This document shows, piece by piece, positions 43,808-51,353 of a stretch of DNA of 64,000 nt. A program made the position numbers and the translations under genes. Each line of letters starts with the position of its first letter. Positions within the stretch are counted from its first letter, which is position 1. The notes beneath the pieces are model-generated. The model saw only the letters and a program-made list of their open reading frames with translations, made no database searches and was not told where the DNA came from. Source of the stretch: Lentisphaerae bacterium GWF2_50_93 (lineage in GTDB: Bacteria > Verrucomicrobiota > Lentisphaeria > Victivallales > GWF2-50-93); the NCBI GenBank assembly GCA_001804815.1, contig MHBI01000025.1:1-64000 (forward strand), given 5' to 3'.

Positions 43808-44785
43808 TTAGCTGATACTTACATTCTTCCCGGTCTTCAGCGATTCCAGCGTCGCCTCGAGAAGCGCCATGCCCGGCAGTACGCTTTCAACAGACGATTC
43901 CGGCTTGTTTCCGCTCCGTATCGCCTCGACAAACGCCTGCAGTTCCGGTATGAATCCCATCTCGACCGAGGAATCGCACGATGCAAAACACCATTCAGGC
44001 TTGTACGCCGCTATCGGCTGTTCCTTCTTGAATGCGATCATCTCCGTGGAATTCTCCATGCGCGCAAAGACTCCGCCGCTTCCTGTAACAGTTATCTCCT
44101 CCCATATCCGCCGGTTGCTCAAGGTCGTCGGAAAGAGCATCGTGCCAACTGCACCATTTGCGAAACTCACAAGCACGGCCACGGATGTCGGTTCGCTGCG
44201 GATAGCCTGGACGCTTGACGCCGGACCGAAAAGCCAGGCGACGAGATCGAACATGTGGACCCCTGAATCAAGAATGTATGCGAGGCAGTCTTCAATCCCA
44301 TTGCCACCCTTGTCGCGCGTCCTGAACACCGATATCGTCGACGGATTCCCGAAATCCGCGCTTTCAACCACCTGCTTCATCTTCACGCCCGCAGGCGCAA
44401 ACCGCTTCTTGAATGCGGTCATGCAGATCTTCCCCGTGCGCTTCTGCGTTTCAATGACCTGCTGGCACTGCTTCAGGCTTACCGCCGGCGGCTTTTCCGT
44501 ACAGACATGGAATCCAGCATCCATGAGCTCGATTGCGCATTCCGCATGGAAATTGGGTCCGACGCAGACAACTACGCCATCAGGCCTCTCCTTGTCCAGC
44601 ATCTCATGGTAGTCGGCATAGCTCCTTGGAATACCGTTCTTCATTGCCACATCCTTGGCACGTCCCAGATTGAGATCCGCATTCGCGGAAACTTCTGTAT
44701 TCTTCAATACCGGGAAACATGGATATATGTTCCGTGAAGAATGACCTCCCGCACCTATCATGCATATTTTCACCCTGTCGTTCAT
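43808..44785 (-). CDS. Gfo/Idh/MocA family oxidoreductase (SxRxIYP subgroup)
   Basis: A 325-residue enzyme with ICMIGAGGHSSRNIYPCFP (subgroup signature) and VCTEKPPAVSLKQC as the EKP block; a C-terminal beta domain with YILDSGVHMFDLVAWLFG carries the substrate-site His. The ATG at 44785 is preferred because AAAGGAG lies just upstream and because it makes a 4-bp ATGA overlap with the upstream isomerase, the same arrangement as the neighbouring pair 42960/41986. A start at 44812 would add 9 residues. The repeated isomerase-dehydrogenase pairing suggests an ancient duplication of a two-gene unit. Confidence 0.87.
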   Translation of the reverse strand: MNDRVKICMIGAGGHSSRNIYPCFPVLKNTEVSANADLNLGRAKDVAMKNGIPRSYADYHEMLDKERPDGVVVCVGPNFHAECAIELMDAGFHVCTEKPPAVSLKQCQQVIETQKRTGKICMTAFKKRFAPAGVKMKQVVESADFGNPSTISVFRTRDKGGNGIEDCLAYILDSGVHMFDLVAWLFGPASSVQAIRSEPTSVAVLVSFANGAVGTMLFPTTLSNRRIWEEITVTGSGGVFARMENSTEMIAFKKEQPIAAYKPEWCFASCDSSVEMGFIPELQAFVEAIRSGNKPESSVESVLPGMALLEATLESLKTGKNVSIS

Positions 44786-45543
44786 TTCATCTCCTTTATT
44801 ATTTTCTCGCAAAGTTTCCTTGCATCCTCAAGGAGTTTTATCGTCTTTGCATAATCATCCCTGCAGACTTCCATCTCAACCACTAACTCGCCCGGATATT
44901 TATCGGCTTCAAGCTGCGCGAACAGCCCCTTGAAGTCGACCTCGCCTTCGCCGAATGGAACTCTTTCCTCGCCAATCTGATCCTTTATATGGACAAGGGC
45001 GATGCTCCCCTTGAGCAAATCATATCCTTCCTTCCATTTCACACCAACCGAATGGAACATCCCGACCTCGAGGAGTGTCTTCATCCTCTTGTCGTTTATC
45101 CCTTCGATAACCGCACGGTAGTCGTCAATGGTCGTTATCGGCGTACCCTTGTGGTTCTGGAGGACAGCCGTAACACCGGCGCCTTCAATACCGTCGAGAA
45201 ACTTCTTCGCGCCAGAAATATAGAGCTCCCTGGTCTTCGCCTTGTAGATCACTGCCTTCACGCCAAGCTGTCCTGCGAACTTCGCAGCTTTTATGGCGCG
45301 CCCGACTCCGGCGTCCAGGTCTTCCGCTATCGCCGGCAGATGCATCGAGGTGAACTGCATCCCGTACTTCCTGCCAAGCTCCAGATACTGCGCGACCGGG
45401 CTGTCAATATCCACCCTAGATTCCGCCCACTCGGTGAAGAGCTCGAACTTGCGGTATCCTATTGCGGAAAAATCCTTGAGACACTGCTCCAGTCCGGTCT
45501 TCGGACAAGAACAAGGACTCGCTACCAGCTGTTCTATTCTCAT
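44782..45543 (-). CDS. Sugar phosphate isomerase/epimerase-like protein (AP endonuclease 2 fold)
   Basis: A 253-residue TIM-barrel protein of the same superfamily as 42960-43724 but clearly diverged. It contains FTSMHLPAIAEDL, TAVLQNHKGTPITTID, LEVGMFHSVGVKWKEG, IALVHIKDQIGEERVPFGEG and ELVVEMEVCRDDY, which supply the His, Glu and Asp metal-ligand positions. The ATG at 45543 has AAAGGAAC 9 bases upstream; the frame extends 9 residues further without a ribosome site. It overlaps the next dehydrogenase gene by 4 bp. It probably isomerises or cleaves the product of a paired oxidoreductase. Confidence 0.86.
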   Translation of the reverse strand: MRIEQLVASPCSCPKTGLEQCLKDFSAIGYRKFELFTEWAESRVDIDSPVAQYLELGRKYGMQFTSMHLPAIAEDLDAGVGRAIKAAKFAGQLGVKAVIYKAKTRELYISGAKKFLDGIEGAGVTAVLQNHKGTPITTIDDYRAVIEGINDKRMKTLLEVGMFHSVGVKWKEGYDLLKGSIALVHIKDQIGEERVPFGEGEVDFKGLFAQLEADKYPGELVVEMEVCRDDYAKTIKLLEDARKLCEKIIKEMK

Positions 45544-45636
45544 TTCCTGTTCCTTTAAATTATTGCCCACAGATTACTCAGATAATCATGAATTTCCGGC
45601 TATATCCAAAACCAATTTCGAATTTCAAGCTGCCAG

Positions 45637-46011
45637 TTACGAGTTACTCTTTTCTTTCACCATCTCCCTGTCGGCCGAATCGAACGAGATATACATGATG
45701 GCATCGCAGGTTCCAATGTTCCGGGCCTTGTGCGGGATGTTTGGTGGAACAGAGATAGTGTCGCCGGCCTCCATCTCCACTTCCTTGCCGTCCTCGATGA
45801 CATGCGATATCTTCCCTTCGATCACAGTCAATATCTCGGAACAGTTCGGATGGCTGTGCAGCGGATTCTCGCAGCCCGGCCTGATCACGCATTTGCCGAT
45901 GGTCATCGACTCGGTGTTCCCAAGCTTCCTGCCGGCGTACCAGGTAAGCCCGCCCCAGTCTGTTTCAATTTTATCAGCATTCTTCAATTTCAATATTCTT
46001 GTCTTTTTCAT
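45637..46011 (-). CDS. Cupin domain protein
   Basis: A 124-residue single-domain cupin. Motif 1 is NPLHSHPNCSEILTVIEGK (HxH with Glu), and motif 2 is DTISVPPNIPHKARN with the third His. AGAGGA is a few bases before the ATG. Small cupins of this type can be sugar isomerases, epimerases or sensors; this one retains all usual metal ligands. It lies between the XRE-cupin regulator and the first isomerase of the block. Confidence 0.85.
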   Translation of the reverse strand: MKKTRILKLKNADKIETDWGGLTWYAGRKLGNTESMTIGKCVIRPGCENPLHSHPNCSEILTVIEGKISHVIEDGKEVEMEAGDTISVPPNIPHKARNIGTCDAIMYISFDSADREMVKEKSNS

Positions 46012-46021
46012 ATTTCCTCTT

Positions 46022-46077
46022 TAGTATGTCGGGTTTAAACCCGACGTTTATAGGCGGGTTTAAACACCGCTTTACTT
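46022..46077. repeat. Composite hairpin repeat (TGTCGGG type) touching a stop codon
   Basis: TGTCGGGTTTAAACCCGACG and GGCGGGTTTAAACACCGC with TAGTA and TACTTACTT arms. Its right end runs into the stop codon of the XRE-cupin gene (46076-46078), so the arm AAGTAA supplies that stop on the minus strand. Confidence 0.8.
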
Positions 46078-46621
46078 ACTTCTCCGAGAATACCCCCAGA
46101 TACACGACCTTGGCGGTTACCGGCTTCAGCTCATGTTCCTCTATCGAATCGAAATACAGGCTGTCCCCTGGAGCGAGCGTATACTCGACCGCGCCAACCC
46201 GGTATTTCATGCTGCCTTCTAGGACATAGACGAACTCCTGTCCAGGATGTGAAAGCGGTTTGCCTTTGACCTTCCCCTTTTCCGCCACGAAGAGATATGG
46301 CTGCATGTTCTTTCCCCGCCGTTCAGAGGCGAAAGCAAAAAAACTGTATCCCTTATCGGTCACGGTCATTGATTTATGCGACAACTTGGCCGCAGGAGTG
46401 AACACGTTTCCATCATTGCCGCTGTCATCAAGGAGATTCGACACCTGCACGTCCAAGGCACCCGCTATCTTCGTCAGCGTAGATACAGGCGGCACCGTCT
46501 TGTCGGCCTCTATCTTGCAGAGGAGGCTCTTCGTGAAACCGCATACGCCGGCTATGTCCTGGAGGGTCCTGTCCTGCAGCCTCCTGATCTTCCTTATCCT
46601 CTTTCCTATCGTCCCCTGCAT
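46076..46621 (-). CDS. XRE-type regulator with cupin sensor domain
   Basis: A 181-residue transcription factor. The helix-turn-helix is at about residues 7-62 (RIRKIRRLQDRTLQDIAGV, FTKSLLCKIEADKTVPPVST). The C-terminal cupin (about 105-178) has SHPGQEFVYVLEGSMKYRVG and GDSLYFDSIEEHELKPV. Proteins of this layout sense small molecules and control nearby catabolic genes. The ATG at 46621 has AAAGGAGC 7 bases upstream; a start at 46645 lacks one. It is the first gene of the minus-strand block ending at 39596 and is probably its regulator. Confidence 0.9.
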   Translation of the reverse strand: MQGTIGKRIRKIRRLQDRTLQDIAGVCGFTKSLLCKIEADKTVPPVSTLTKIAGALDVQVSNLLDDSGNDGNVFTPAAKLSHKSMTVTDKGYSFFAFASERRGKNMQPYLFVAEKGKVKGKPLSHPGQEFVYVLEGSMKYRVGAVEYTLAPGDSLYFDSIEEHELKPVTAKVVYLGVFSEK

Positions 46622-46845
46622 GTCCAGCTCCTTTGTTAATTGCATTGAATATTATTCAACTTTGTTGAATTTCAAGCGGAATGCATGCGATTTCCATGAA
46701 AATTATTGGGTTATGACCGACCTGCGTGGCTTGCAGTGGATCTACTGGCGCACAGTTTTCCAGTCCTGTGCAGGAATGTTATTGGACAAGGGTATGATTT
46801 CAATTGCTGGTAAAATTCGTTTGTAGTAGCGCATGCTTGCGCGTT

Positions 46846-46917
46846 AAGTAGGTACGTGCTTCAGCATGTACCATCTTGATTTCCAGGAATGGGACAGGCT
46901 AAAGCCCGTCCCTACTT
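46846..46917. repeat. Composite hairpin repeat (TACGTGC/GGGACAGGC type)
   Basis: GGTACGTGCTTCAGCATGTACC and GGGACAGGCTAAAGCCCGTCCC between AAGTA and CCTACTT, the same as 8911-8982. As there, it is immediately preceded by a TTTGCGCGTT or CTTGCGCGTT arm (46816-46845), so the two families have a fixed junction. Confidence 0.85.
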
Positions 46918-47053
46918 TATGAAAGTTCGAACACGAGCTACCGCCTTCACAAAGATGCAACGGCACAGCTGAAATAATTCCCGTAGAAGAATCGTAGAAA
47001 TCAGATCAAGTTTGTTTTTTTATATTTATTCGCAAGTGCTTTATAATCAAAAG

Positions 47054-47072
47054 TGGCATCCCCAACCGGATT
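47054..47072 (-). repeat. 19-bp duplicate of tRNA-Glu 3' end
   Basis: TGGCATCCCCAACCGGATT repeats exactly the last 19 bases (including CCA) of the tRNA-Glu gene at 47208-47283, in the same orientation and 154 bp away. Such duplications mark integration sites of mobile elements that use tRNA 3' ends, or are remnants of a second tRNA gene. The 135 bp between them has no recognisable integrase. Confidence 0.75.
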
Positions 47073-47207
47073 ATCGTTCCTCGGGGACTCGTCTCTACCG
47101 TGCTGTGCACGGTTTCTCGCTTCGCTCTCGAACCCAATGGTTCTCATCCGTTGCGTGTCCGCAATTTAAGCGGAGCTGAAATTTGCAGTGAAAACTGCCC
47201 TTGGTAA

Positions 47208-47283
47208 TGGCATCCCCAACCGGATTCGAACCGGTGTTACCAGGATGAGAACCTGGTGTCCTAGGCCTCTAGACGATGAGGAC
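47208..47283 (-). tRNA. tRNA-Glu (anticodon CTC)
   Basis: Minus-strand cloverleaf of 76 bases with encoded CCA. The acceptor GTCCTCA pairs with TGGGGAT using two G-U pairs; the anticodon stem CCAGG/CCTGG encloses loop TTCTCAT with anticodon CTC; the T-arm is CCGGTTCGAATCCGG. It reads GAG codons. Confidence 0.93.
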
Positions 47284-47354
47284 GTAAAGAATTAAAGCGG
47301 GGGTAATATAACCGGATTTGCCCTATATCAAAATGCCGAAACCCCAAAATCGGC

Positions 47355-47510
47355 TTATTTTTTCTTCTGAGCCTCAACAAAACTCGAGAACGATCTGTCC
47401 CAGCCCTTTTCCACATCATCGGAAAATGCGCATGCCGGAAGTTCGTTGCTGGCGAGATGGTAGTGCAGGCATGCGTGCCTCTTGTTGGAGTTCACAGCTG
47501 TTAGCGTGTC
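47355..47510 (-). pseudogene. Truncated DUF6485-like small Cys protein remnant
   Basis: The minus-strand frame ending at 47355 reads NKRHACLHYHLASNELPACA followed by FSDDVEKGWDRSFSSFVEA and a Lys tail. This matches my recollection of the C-terminal part of DUF6485 proteins (C-CxC-YH-x-ELPACxF-E-x-DRS), small Cys-rich proteins of about 65 residues. The N-terminal Cys cluster is missing, with an in-frame stop at 47511-47513. A GTG at 47495 could start a 46-residue product but has no ribosome site close by. It is most simply a broken gene. It lies 72 bp from tRNA-Glu. The remainder of the 301-bp gap shows nothing else. Confidence 0.5.
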
Positions 47511-47584
47511 TTAAAATTACTCCTCTTGATATGCTTAAGCTTTTCGATACATTATAAAACTAACTTTATAAAAAGGCAAAACAA

Positions 47585-48256
47585 ATGGACAAAATATTCC
47601 TCGACAAGTGCATTGCGGAACTCGCAGCCGGAAAGGTTCCCGTCAAAGCCCCTTCATCCTTTAAAATCTCCCCAGGTGTTCCGGAAAAGCCGTCTTTCCT
47701 ATGGTTCCGTCGGAACTGGACTAAAAACTATGTTCCCGTCCAGAAGACCATAGCCACCCTCTGGCTTGAAGGCAAGTTCCTCAATGTATTCGCCATGATG
47801 GAGGATTCCGACGTCTTCACATATGCAAAAGGCAGGAACGACCAGACATGGCTCAAGGGAGATGTGCTGGAATTCTTCTTCCAGCCTGCAGGAACGCAGA
47901 ATTACTATGAGCTGCATGTCGCACCGAATCTTGCAACGCTCGAACTTTCCATACCCAATGCCAAAAAGCTCGTGGGCGAAAAATACGATTTCAAAAGCCT
48001 GTTCTACAAGTCAGACATGAAATGCGAGACAGGCACTTTCAAAGGCAAGGGGAAAACTGGCTGGTGGGGTCTCATGAAAATTCCAGCAGGTGGAATTGAA
48101 CTTCCCGGCAAATCAGGCAGACTCGGACGCTTTGCCGTCTGCAGGTACAATTACAATAAGGACGGCGGTATCATCCTCCAGGAATCCGCCAGCGCCGCAT
48201 TCCCGAAATTCCGCTTCCACGATCCCGACAACTGGCATGAATTGATCCTGCCTTAG
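47585..48256 (+). CDS. CBM9-like carbohydrate-binding protein, no signal peptide
   Basis: A 223-residue protein resembling the CBM9/DOMON-like domain seen in the lipoprotein at 5905. The pattern includes IATLWLEGKFLNVFAMMEDS, WLKGDVLEFFFQP, YYELHVAPNLATLEL and GWWGLMKIPAGGIELPGKSG. No export signal is visible, which is odd for this fold. AAAAGGCAAAACAA precedes the ATG. It stands alone on the plus strand beside the tRNA-Glu region. It may bind or process intracellular sugar, or be an exported protein that lost its leader. Confidence 0.7.
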   Translation: MDKIFLDKCIAELAAGKVPVKAPSSFKISPGVPEKPSFLWFRRNWTKNYVPVQKTIATLWLEGKFLNVFAMMEDSDVFTYAKGRNDQTWLKGDVLEFFFQPAGTQNYYELHVAPNLATLELSIPNAKKLVGEKYDFKSLFYKSDMKCETGTFKGKGKTGWWGLMKIPAGGIELPGKSGRLGRFAVCRYNYNKDGGIILQESASAAFPKFRFHDPDNWHELILP

Positions 48257-48753
48257 TTACGCTTTATTCTTTTTAAGGGAGCGCCGGTCTCCAGGCCGGC
48301 TTCTTCAATGTCGCCCTAGATCTTTAACCTGCCCCGGACCCTGTAGTACTTAGGTATAAGCTCAAACGAGGCTATTTTTGTTTGTAGTAGCGCATGTTTG
48401 CGCGTTCTTCAGTCTTTTAATATTCTGTTAAGAGCTTAAGCGTTAAGCTGTGTTTTTAAGGCTGTTTGTCCTTGAAAGTATGTCGGGTTTTAACCCGACA
48501 CTTTGTTGGCGGTTTGAAAACCGCCCTACTTATGAGGCAAAAACACCCAGTATGCAATTTCACTTCCCCTTCTGCTCATTCAATACTTTTCCGTCCTGGC
48601 CCCATGATGCTGGCGGTCAGGAAGAGAAATCCCTCCCCATTGATTATGATACGGTTCAGGATTAATTTCGCAAATTTACTTTATTCTTCTGAAATGCAAT
48701 ATACATTTTCCATTTGAGGACTTATAACCATCCATAAACGGAAATAATTACAT
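48257..48753. other. Gene-free gap with repeat units
   Basis: The 497 bp hold GGGAGCGCCGGTCTCCAGGC sequence at about 48280-48302, a GTTTGTAGTAGCGCATGTTTGC arm at 48376-48410 and a complete TGTCGGG/GGCGGTTT composite at 48475-48532. No coding sequence is supported. The last 90 bp are A+T-rich and probably contain the promoter of the gene at 48754. Confidence 0.6.
48475..48532. repeat. Composite hairpin repeat (TGTCGGG/GGCGGTTT type)
   Basis: AAGTATGTCGGGTTTTAACCCGACACTTTGTTGGCGGTTTGAAAACCGCCCTACTT-type element, near-identical to 11737-11793; even the flanking ATGAGGCAAAAAC resembles ATAAGGCAAAATC beyond that copy, so the conserved unit is longer than the hairpins. Confidence 0.85.
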
Positions 48754-49650
48754 ATGCAGCCTCTGATTTCCATAAACGATTTCAAGCTGGTGGACATATC
48801 CGACAAGGATTATCTCCAGGATGTCTTTCTCCAGTTCACCCTCATTCCATGCGAATATGTGTTCACGAACCTTTTCATCTGGCGGAAGATATACGACATC
48901 AGATGGATGAAGTTCAGGAACTCCATACTGATCCATTCGGGACTTGACAAGACCCTCCTCATGCCGCTTGGCGATGTCTATACTCCGGAGGAACTCAAAA
49001 ACCTCCTCTCATGCACATTCCCGGACGAGCCGGAGGCGTCGCTCATACAGGTTCCTGAGGACTATGTAAAACAGAATCCATCGGTCAACGATTTCTTTGA
49101 AGCCGAACTCGATGAGGATTTCGCGGACTACGTCTATTCCGCCGAGAAGCTTTTCCTGCTGCGTGGTGCGAAACTCGCAAAGAAGAAGAATCTCGTTTCA
49201 CAGTTTGCACGGAACAATCCCGGCTATACAAGCGTCCCGCTTGAGGAATCACTGCTCCAGGAATGCTTCGCCCTCTCCGAAAAATGGCGTGAAAGCACGG
49301 AAAGCGATCCTTTTACACTTGGACAGGAGAGAGAGGCCATCCAGGAGGCTTTCACAAACTTCAAGGACCTGGACGTCGAAGGAGTCTGCATCATTGTCAA
49401 CGGAAGGATCATCGCGTTCTCGGCGTACAGCTTCCAGAGCAGCGATGCCGCTGTCGTGCATTTCGAGAAGTACGACAAGGATTTCAAGGGTGCGGCACAG
49501 GCGATAAACTGGGAGACTGCAAAATCACTTCTTGGAAGGTGCAAGTTCATCAACCGGGAACAGGACATAGGTCTTCCCGGACTCAAAAAGGCCAAACTCT
49601 CATATGAACCTGACAAGATAATGGTCAACTGCACCTTGTCGCTGAAATAA
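48754..49650 (+). CDS. DUF2156 (phosphatidylglycerol lysyltransferase-like GNAT) protein
   Basis: A 298-residue protein with the DUF2156 pattern: EYVFTNLFIWRKIYDIRWM near residue 30, a GNAT-like core with LRGAKLAKKKNLVSQFARNN and VEGVCIIVNGRIIAFSAYSF, and the closing FINREQDIGLPGLKKAKLSY. The fold is that of the soluble catalytic domain of aminoacyl-phosphatidylglycerol synthases, but there are no membrane helices. It may transfer an aminoacyl or acyl group to a lipid or small molecule; the substrate is unknown. No same-strand neighbour is close, and tRNA-Ser lies 384 bp downstream on the other strand. Confidence 0.82.
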   Translation: MQPLISINDFKLVDISDKDYLQDVFLQFTLIPCEYVFTNLFIWRKIYDIRWMKFRNSILIHSGLDKTLLMPLGDVYTPEELKNLLSCTFPDEPEASLIQVPEDYVKQNPSVNDFFEAELDEDFADYVYSAEKLFLLRGAKLAKKKNLVSQFARNNPGYTSVPLEESLLQECFALSEKWRESTESDPFTLGQEREAIQEAFTNFKDLDVEGVCIIVNGRIIAFSAYSFQSSDAAVVHFEKYDKDFKGAAQAINWETAKSLLGRCKFINREQDIGLPGLKKAKLSYEPDKIMVNCTLSLK

Positions 49651-50125
<475 letters not shown>

Positions 50126-50271
50126 GGAAATGCATCTGCAAACAACTTACTGAGGGCGGGAGCTGTTTGTCAGAAAAATAATTTTTCAAAATAACCTCTA
50201 AAAATAGAGGCGATAGGATAATTTGCAAGCCTGCAGAGATAAAAAGAACGCTTAGCTTTATATTTATTGGA

Positions 50272-50403
50272 CGGCAATATTAGATATCTTCATCAAGACT
50301 GAAGGCGAACATGGGCGTTCTGAAAGCGGAACGGCCGTCGTCTCAGCATTGCTACCTATGGTTCCCTTAAGGTCCCAGTGGAGACACCACGCCAGAATTG
50401 CCG
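50272..50403 (+). ncRNA. Candidate structured RNA
   Basis: A closing helix CGGCAAT (50272-50278) with ATTGCCG (50397-50403) encloses an inner helix GTCTC (50340-50344) with GAGAC (50381-50385) and a CCTTAAGG apical palindrome. The block is unlike the repeat families in this window and lies in a 316-bp gap without a gene. A 6S-like or other housekeeping RNA is possible; the strand is not certain. Helices this short can arise by chance. Confidence 0.25.
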
Positions 50404-50441
50404 CCGGCATATTGGGTGGCAGGCAAAGTCAAGAATCCAGC

Positions 50442-50795
50442 TTATCTCCCCATCCTCTCCACGTGCCTGAGGAACTTCAGCCTGTTCGCCTTGCTCATCT
50501 TGCCGTATAGGTCGAAGAGCCTTTTAAGATCCCGGCCCCTGTTCTTGCTCAGATATTCATTGATCCGGTCGAACTCGGGGTTTGCCACATAACTTGAAAT
50601 TTCGATTCCACTGCTTCCTGCAAGCTTCAACAGTTCCGGGATGCTCTCTTCCTTAGGCCTCCGCATGCCGTTGAGCCAGTTCGAGATCGTCTGCTGGCTC
50701 ACTTTCAGCTTTGCCGCCATTTCCTCCTGCGGCAGGAATGCCTCATCCATTATGTCCCTTACCATTGCCTGCCAGTTGTAGGCCTGCTTTTTCAT
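50442..50795 (-). CDS. Small XRE-type DNA-binding protein
   Basis: A 117-residue protein with one helix-turn-helix at about residues 17-55 (LPQEEMAAKLKVSQQTISN, then WLNGMRRPKEES), followed by a charged helical tail (NRGRDLKRLFDLYGKMSK). There is no toxin, phage or enzyme domain beside it. The ATG at 50795 is used; a GTG at 50801 is possible. It has its own clear promoter at 50896-50923, giving a leader of about 95 bases. Its target is unknown. Confidence 0.85.
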   Translation of the reverse strand: MKKQAYNWQAMVRDIMDEAFLPQEEMAAKLKVSQQTISNWLNGMRRPKEESIPELLKLAGSSGIEISSYVANPEFDRINEYLSKNRGRDLKRLFDLYGKMSKANRLKFLRHVERMGR

Positions 50796-50895
50796 AACCA
50801 CCCCCGTTGTTTCTTTAAGCTGATGCAGCAGCCATGCGGCTGGTGATTTTGCCTGTCAGGACAAGGCATAGGCATCAGCCGCCTGAGCACATGCA

Positions 50896-50923
50896 AGTAT
50901 AACATGCAGTGCCGAAAAGTCAA
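50896..50923 (-). promoter_or_regulatory. Sigma70-like promoter of the small XRE gene
   Basis: On the minus strand, -35 TTGACT (50918-50923, 5/6) and -10 TATACT (50896-50901, 5/6) are 16 bp apart. Transcription would start near 50889. Confidence 0.6.
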
Positions 50924-51049
50924 GGGTCCGGCTCGATACGGGCCGGAGGACACTAGTGTTCTGTAACATAAATACAAGGGTTAAAATCATGTCTATTTTT
51001 GATGCGGATTTGGCTTGGCCGGAATAAGGCGATACTCAAATATCATCGT

Positions 51050-51234
51050 TTGGATGATTGGATTGCTGGATGGTTGCCTATTAAAGACATAACAATAAAA
51101 CAATCCTGATAAAAAATCCGAAATGCCTTTTTCTAGATATGTGTGCAATAAAGCATTCTTTGTTTCTTTTTGAGTTCAAACCCAGTCATCCAGTCATCCA
51201 ACAATCCATCCATCCGTCATCCCGTGGGATGACA
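51050..51234. repeat. TGGATGATTGGATTGCTGGATGG word repeat with inverted partner
   Basis: GATGATTGGATTGCTGGATGG (from 51052) is answered by CCAGTCATCCAACAATCCATCC (from about 51190), with a spacer of about 115 bp. Both this copy and the one at 25616-25718 end in CCATCCGTCATCC followed by an imperfect GGATGACAC, so the unit is longer than the simple words. Confidence 0.65.
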
Positions 51235-51353
51235 CTGAAGAAGTTCCATGATCAATACTGGCAGCATTTATGCCGAGGGGAATTTGTGTTTGACTGCCAT
51301 TAAAGTATCTTAAGGGAAAGACAAATAGTGTCGGGCCGAAGTCCAGCATCCTT

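Larger units (their letters stand above)
46622..47207. other. Gene-free gap with repeats and a displaced tRNA 3' end
   Basis: At 46816-46845 lies the GTTTGTAGTAGCGCATGCTTGC arm, directly joined to a complete TACGTGC/GGGACAGGC composite at 46846-46917. At 47054-47072 there is a 19-bp exact copy of the 3' end of tRNA-Glu. The rest of the 586 bp shows no coding sequence that I trust. Confidence 0.6.
50796..51353. other. Gene-free gap between divergent genes
   Basis: The 558 bp contain the XRE promoter, a GCTGATG/CATCAGC pair (about 50819-50880) within its transcribed leader, and the TGGATGATTGGATTGCTGGATGG / CAGTCATCCAACAATCC repeat at 51050-51234. I see no gene. The ligase promoter must lie in the last part, but no good boxes are evident. 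Confidence 0.55.

Noticed and set aside
47318..47557. 79-residue frame on the plus strand
   Set aside because: The opposite strand carries the DUF6485-like motif in the same place; the plus-strand frame has no recognisable pattern.
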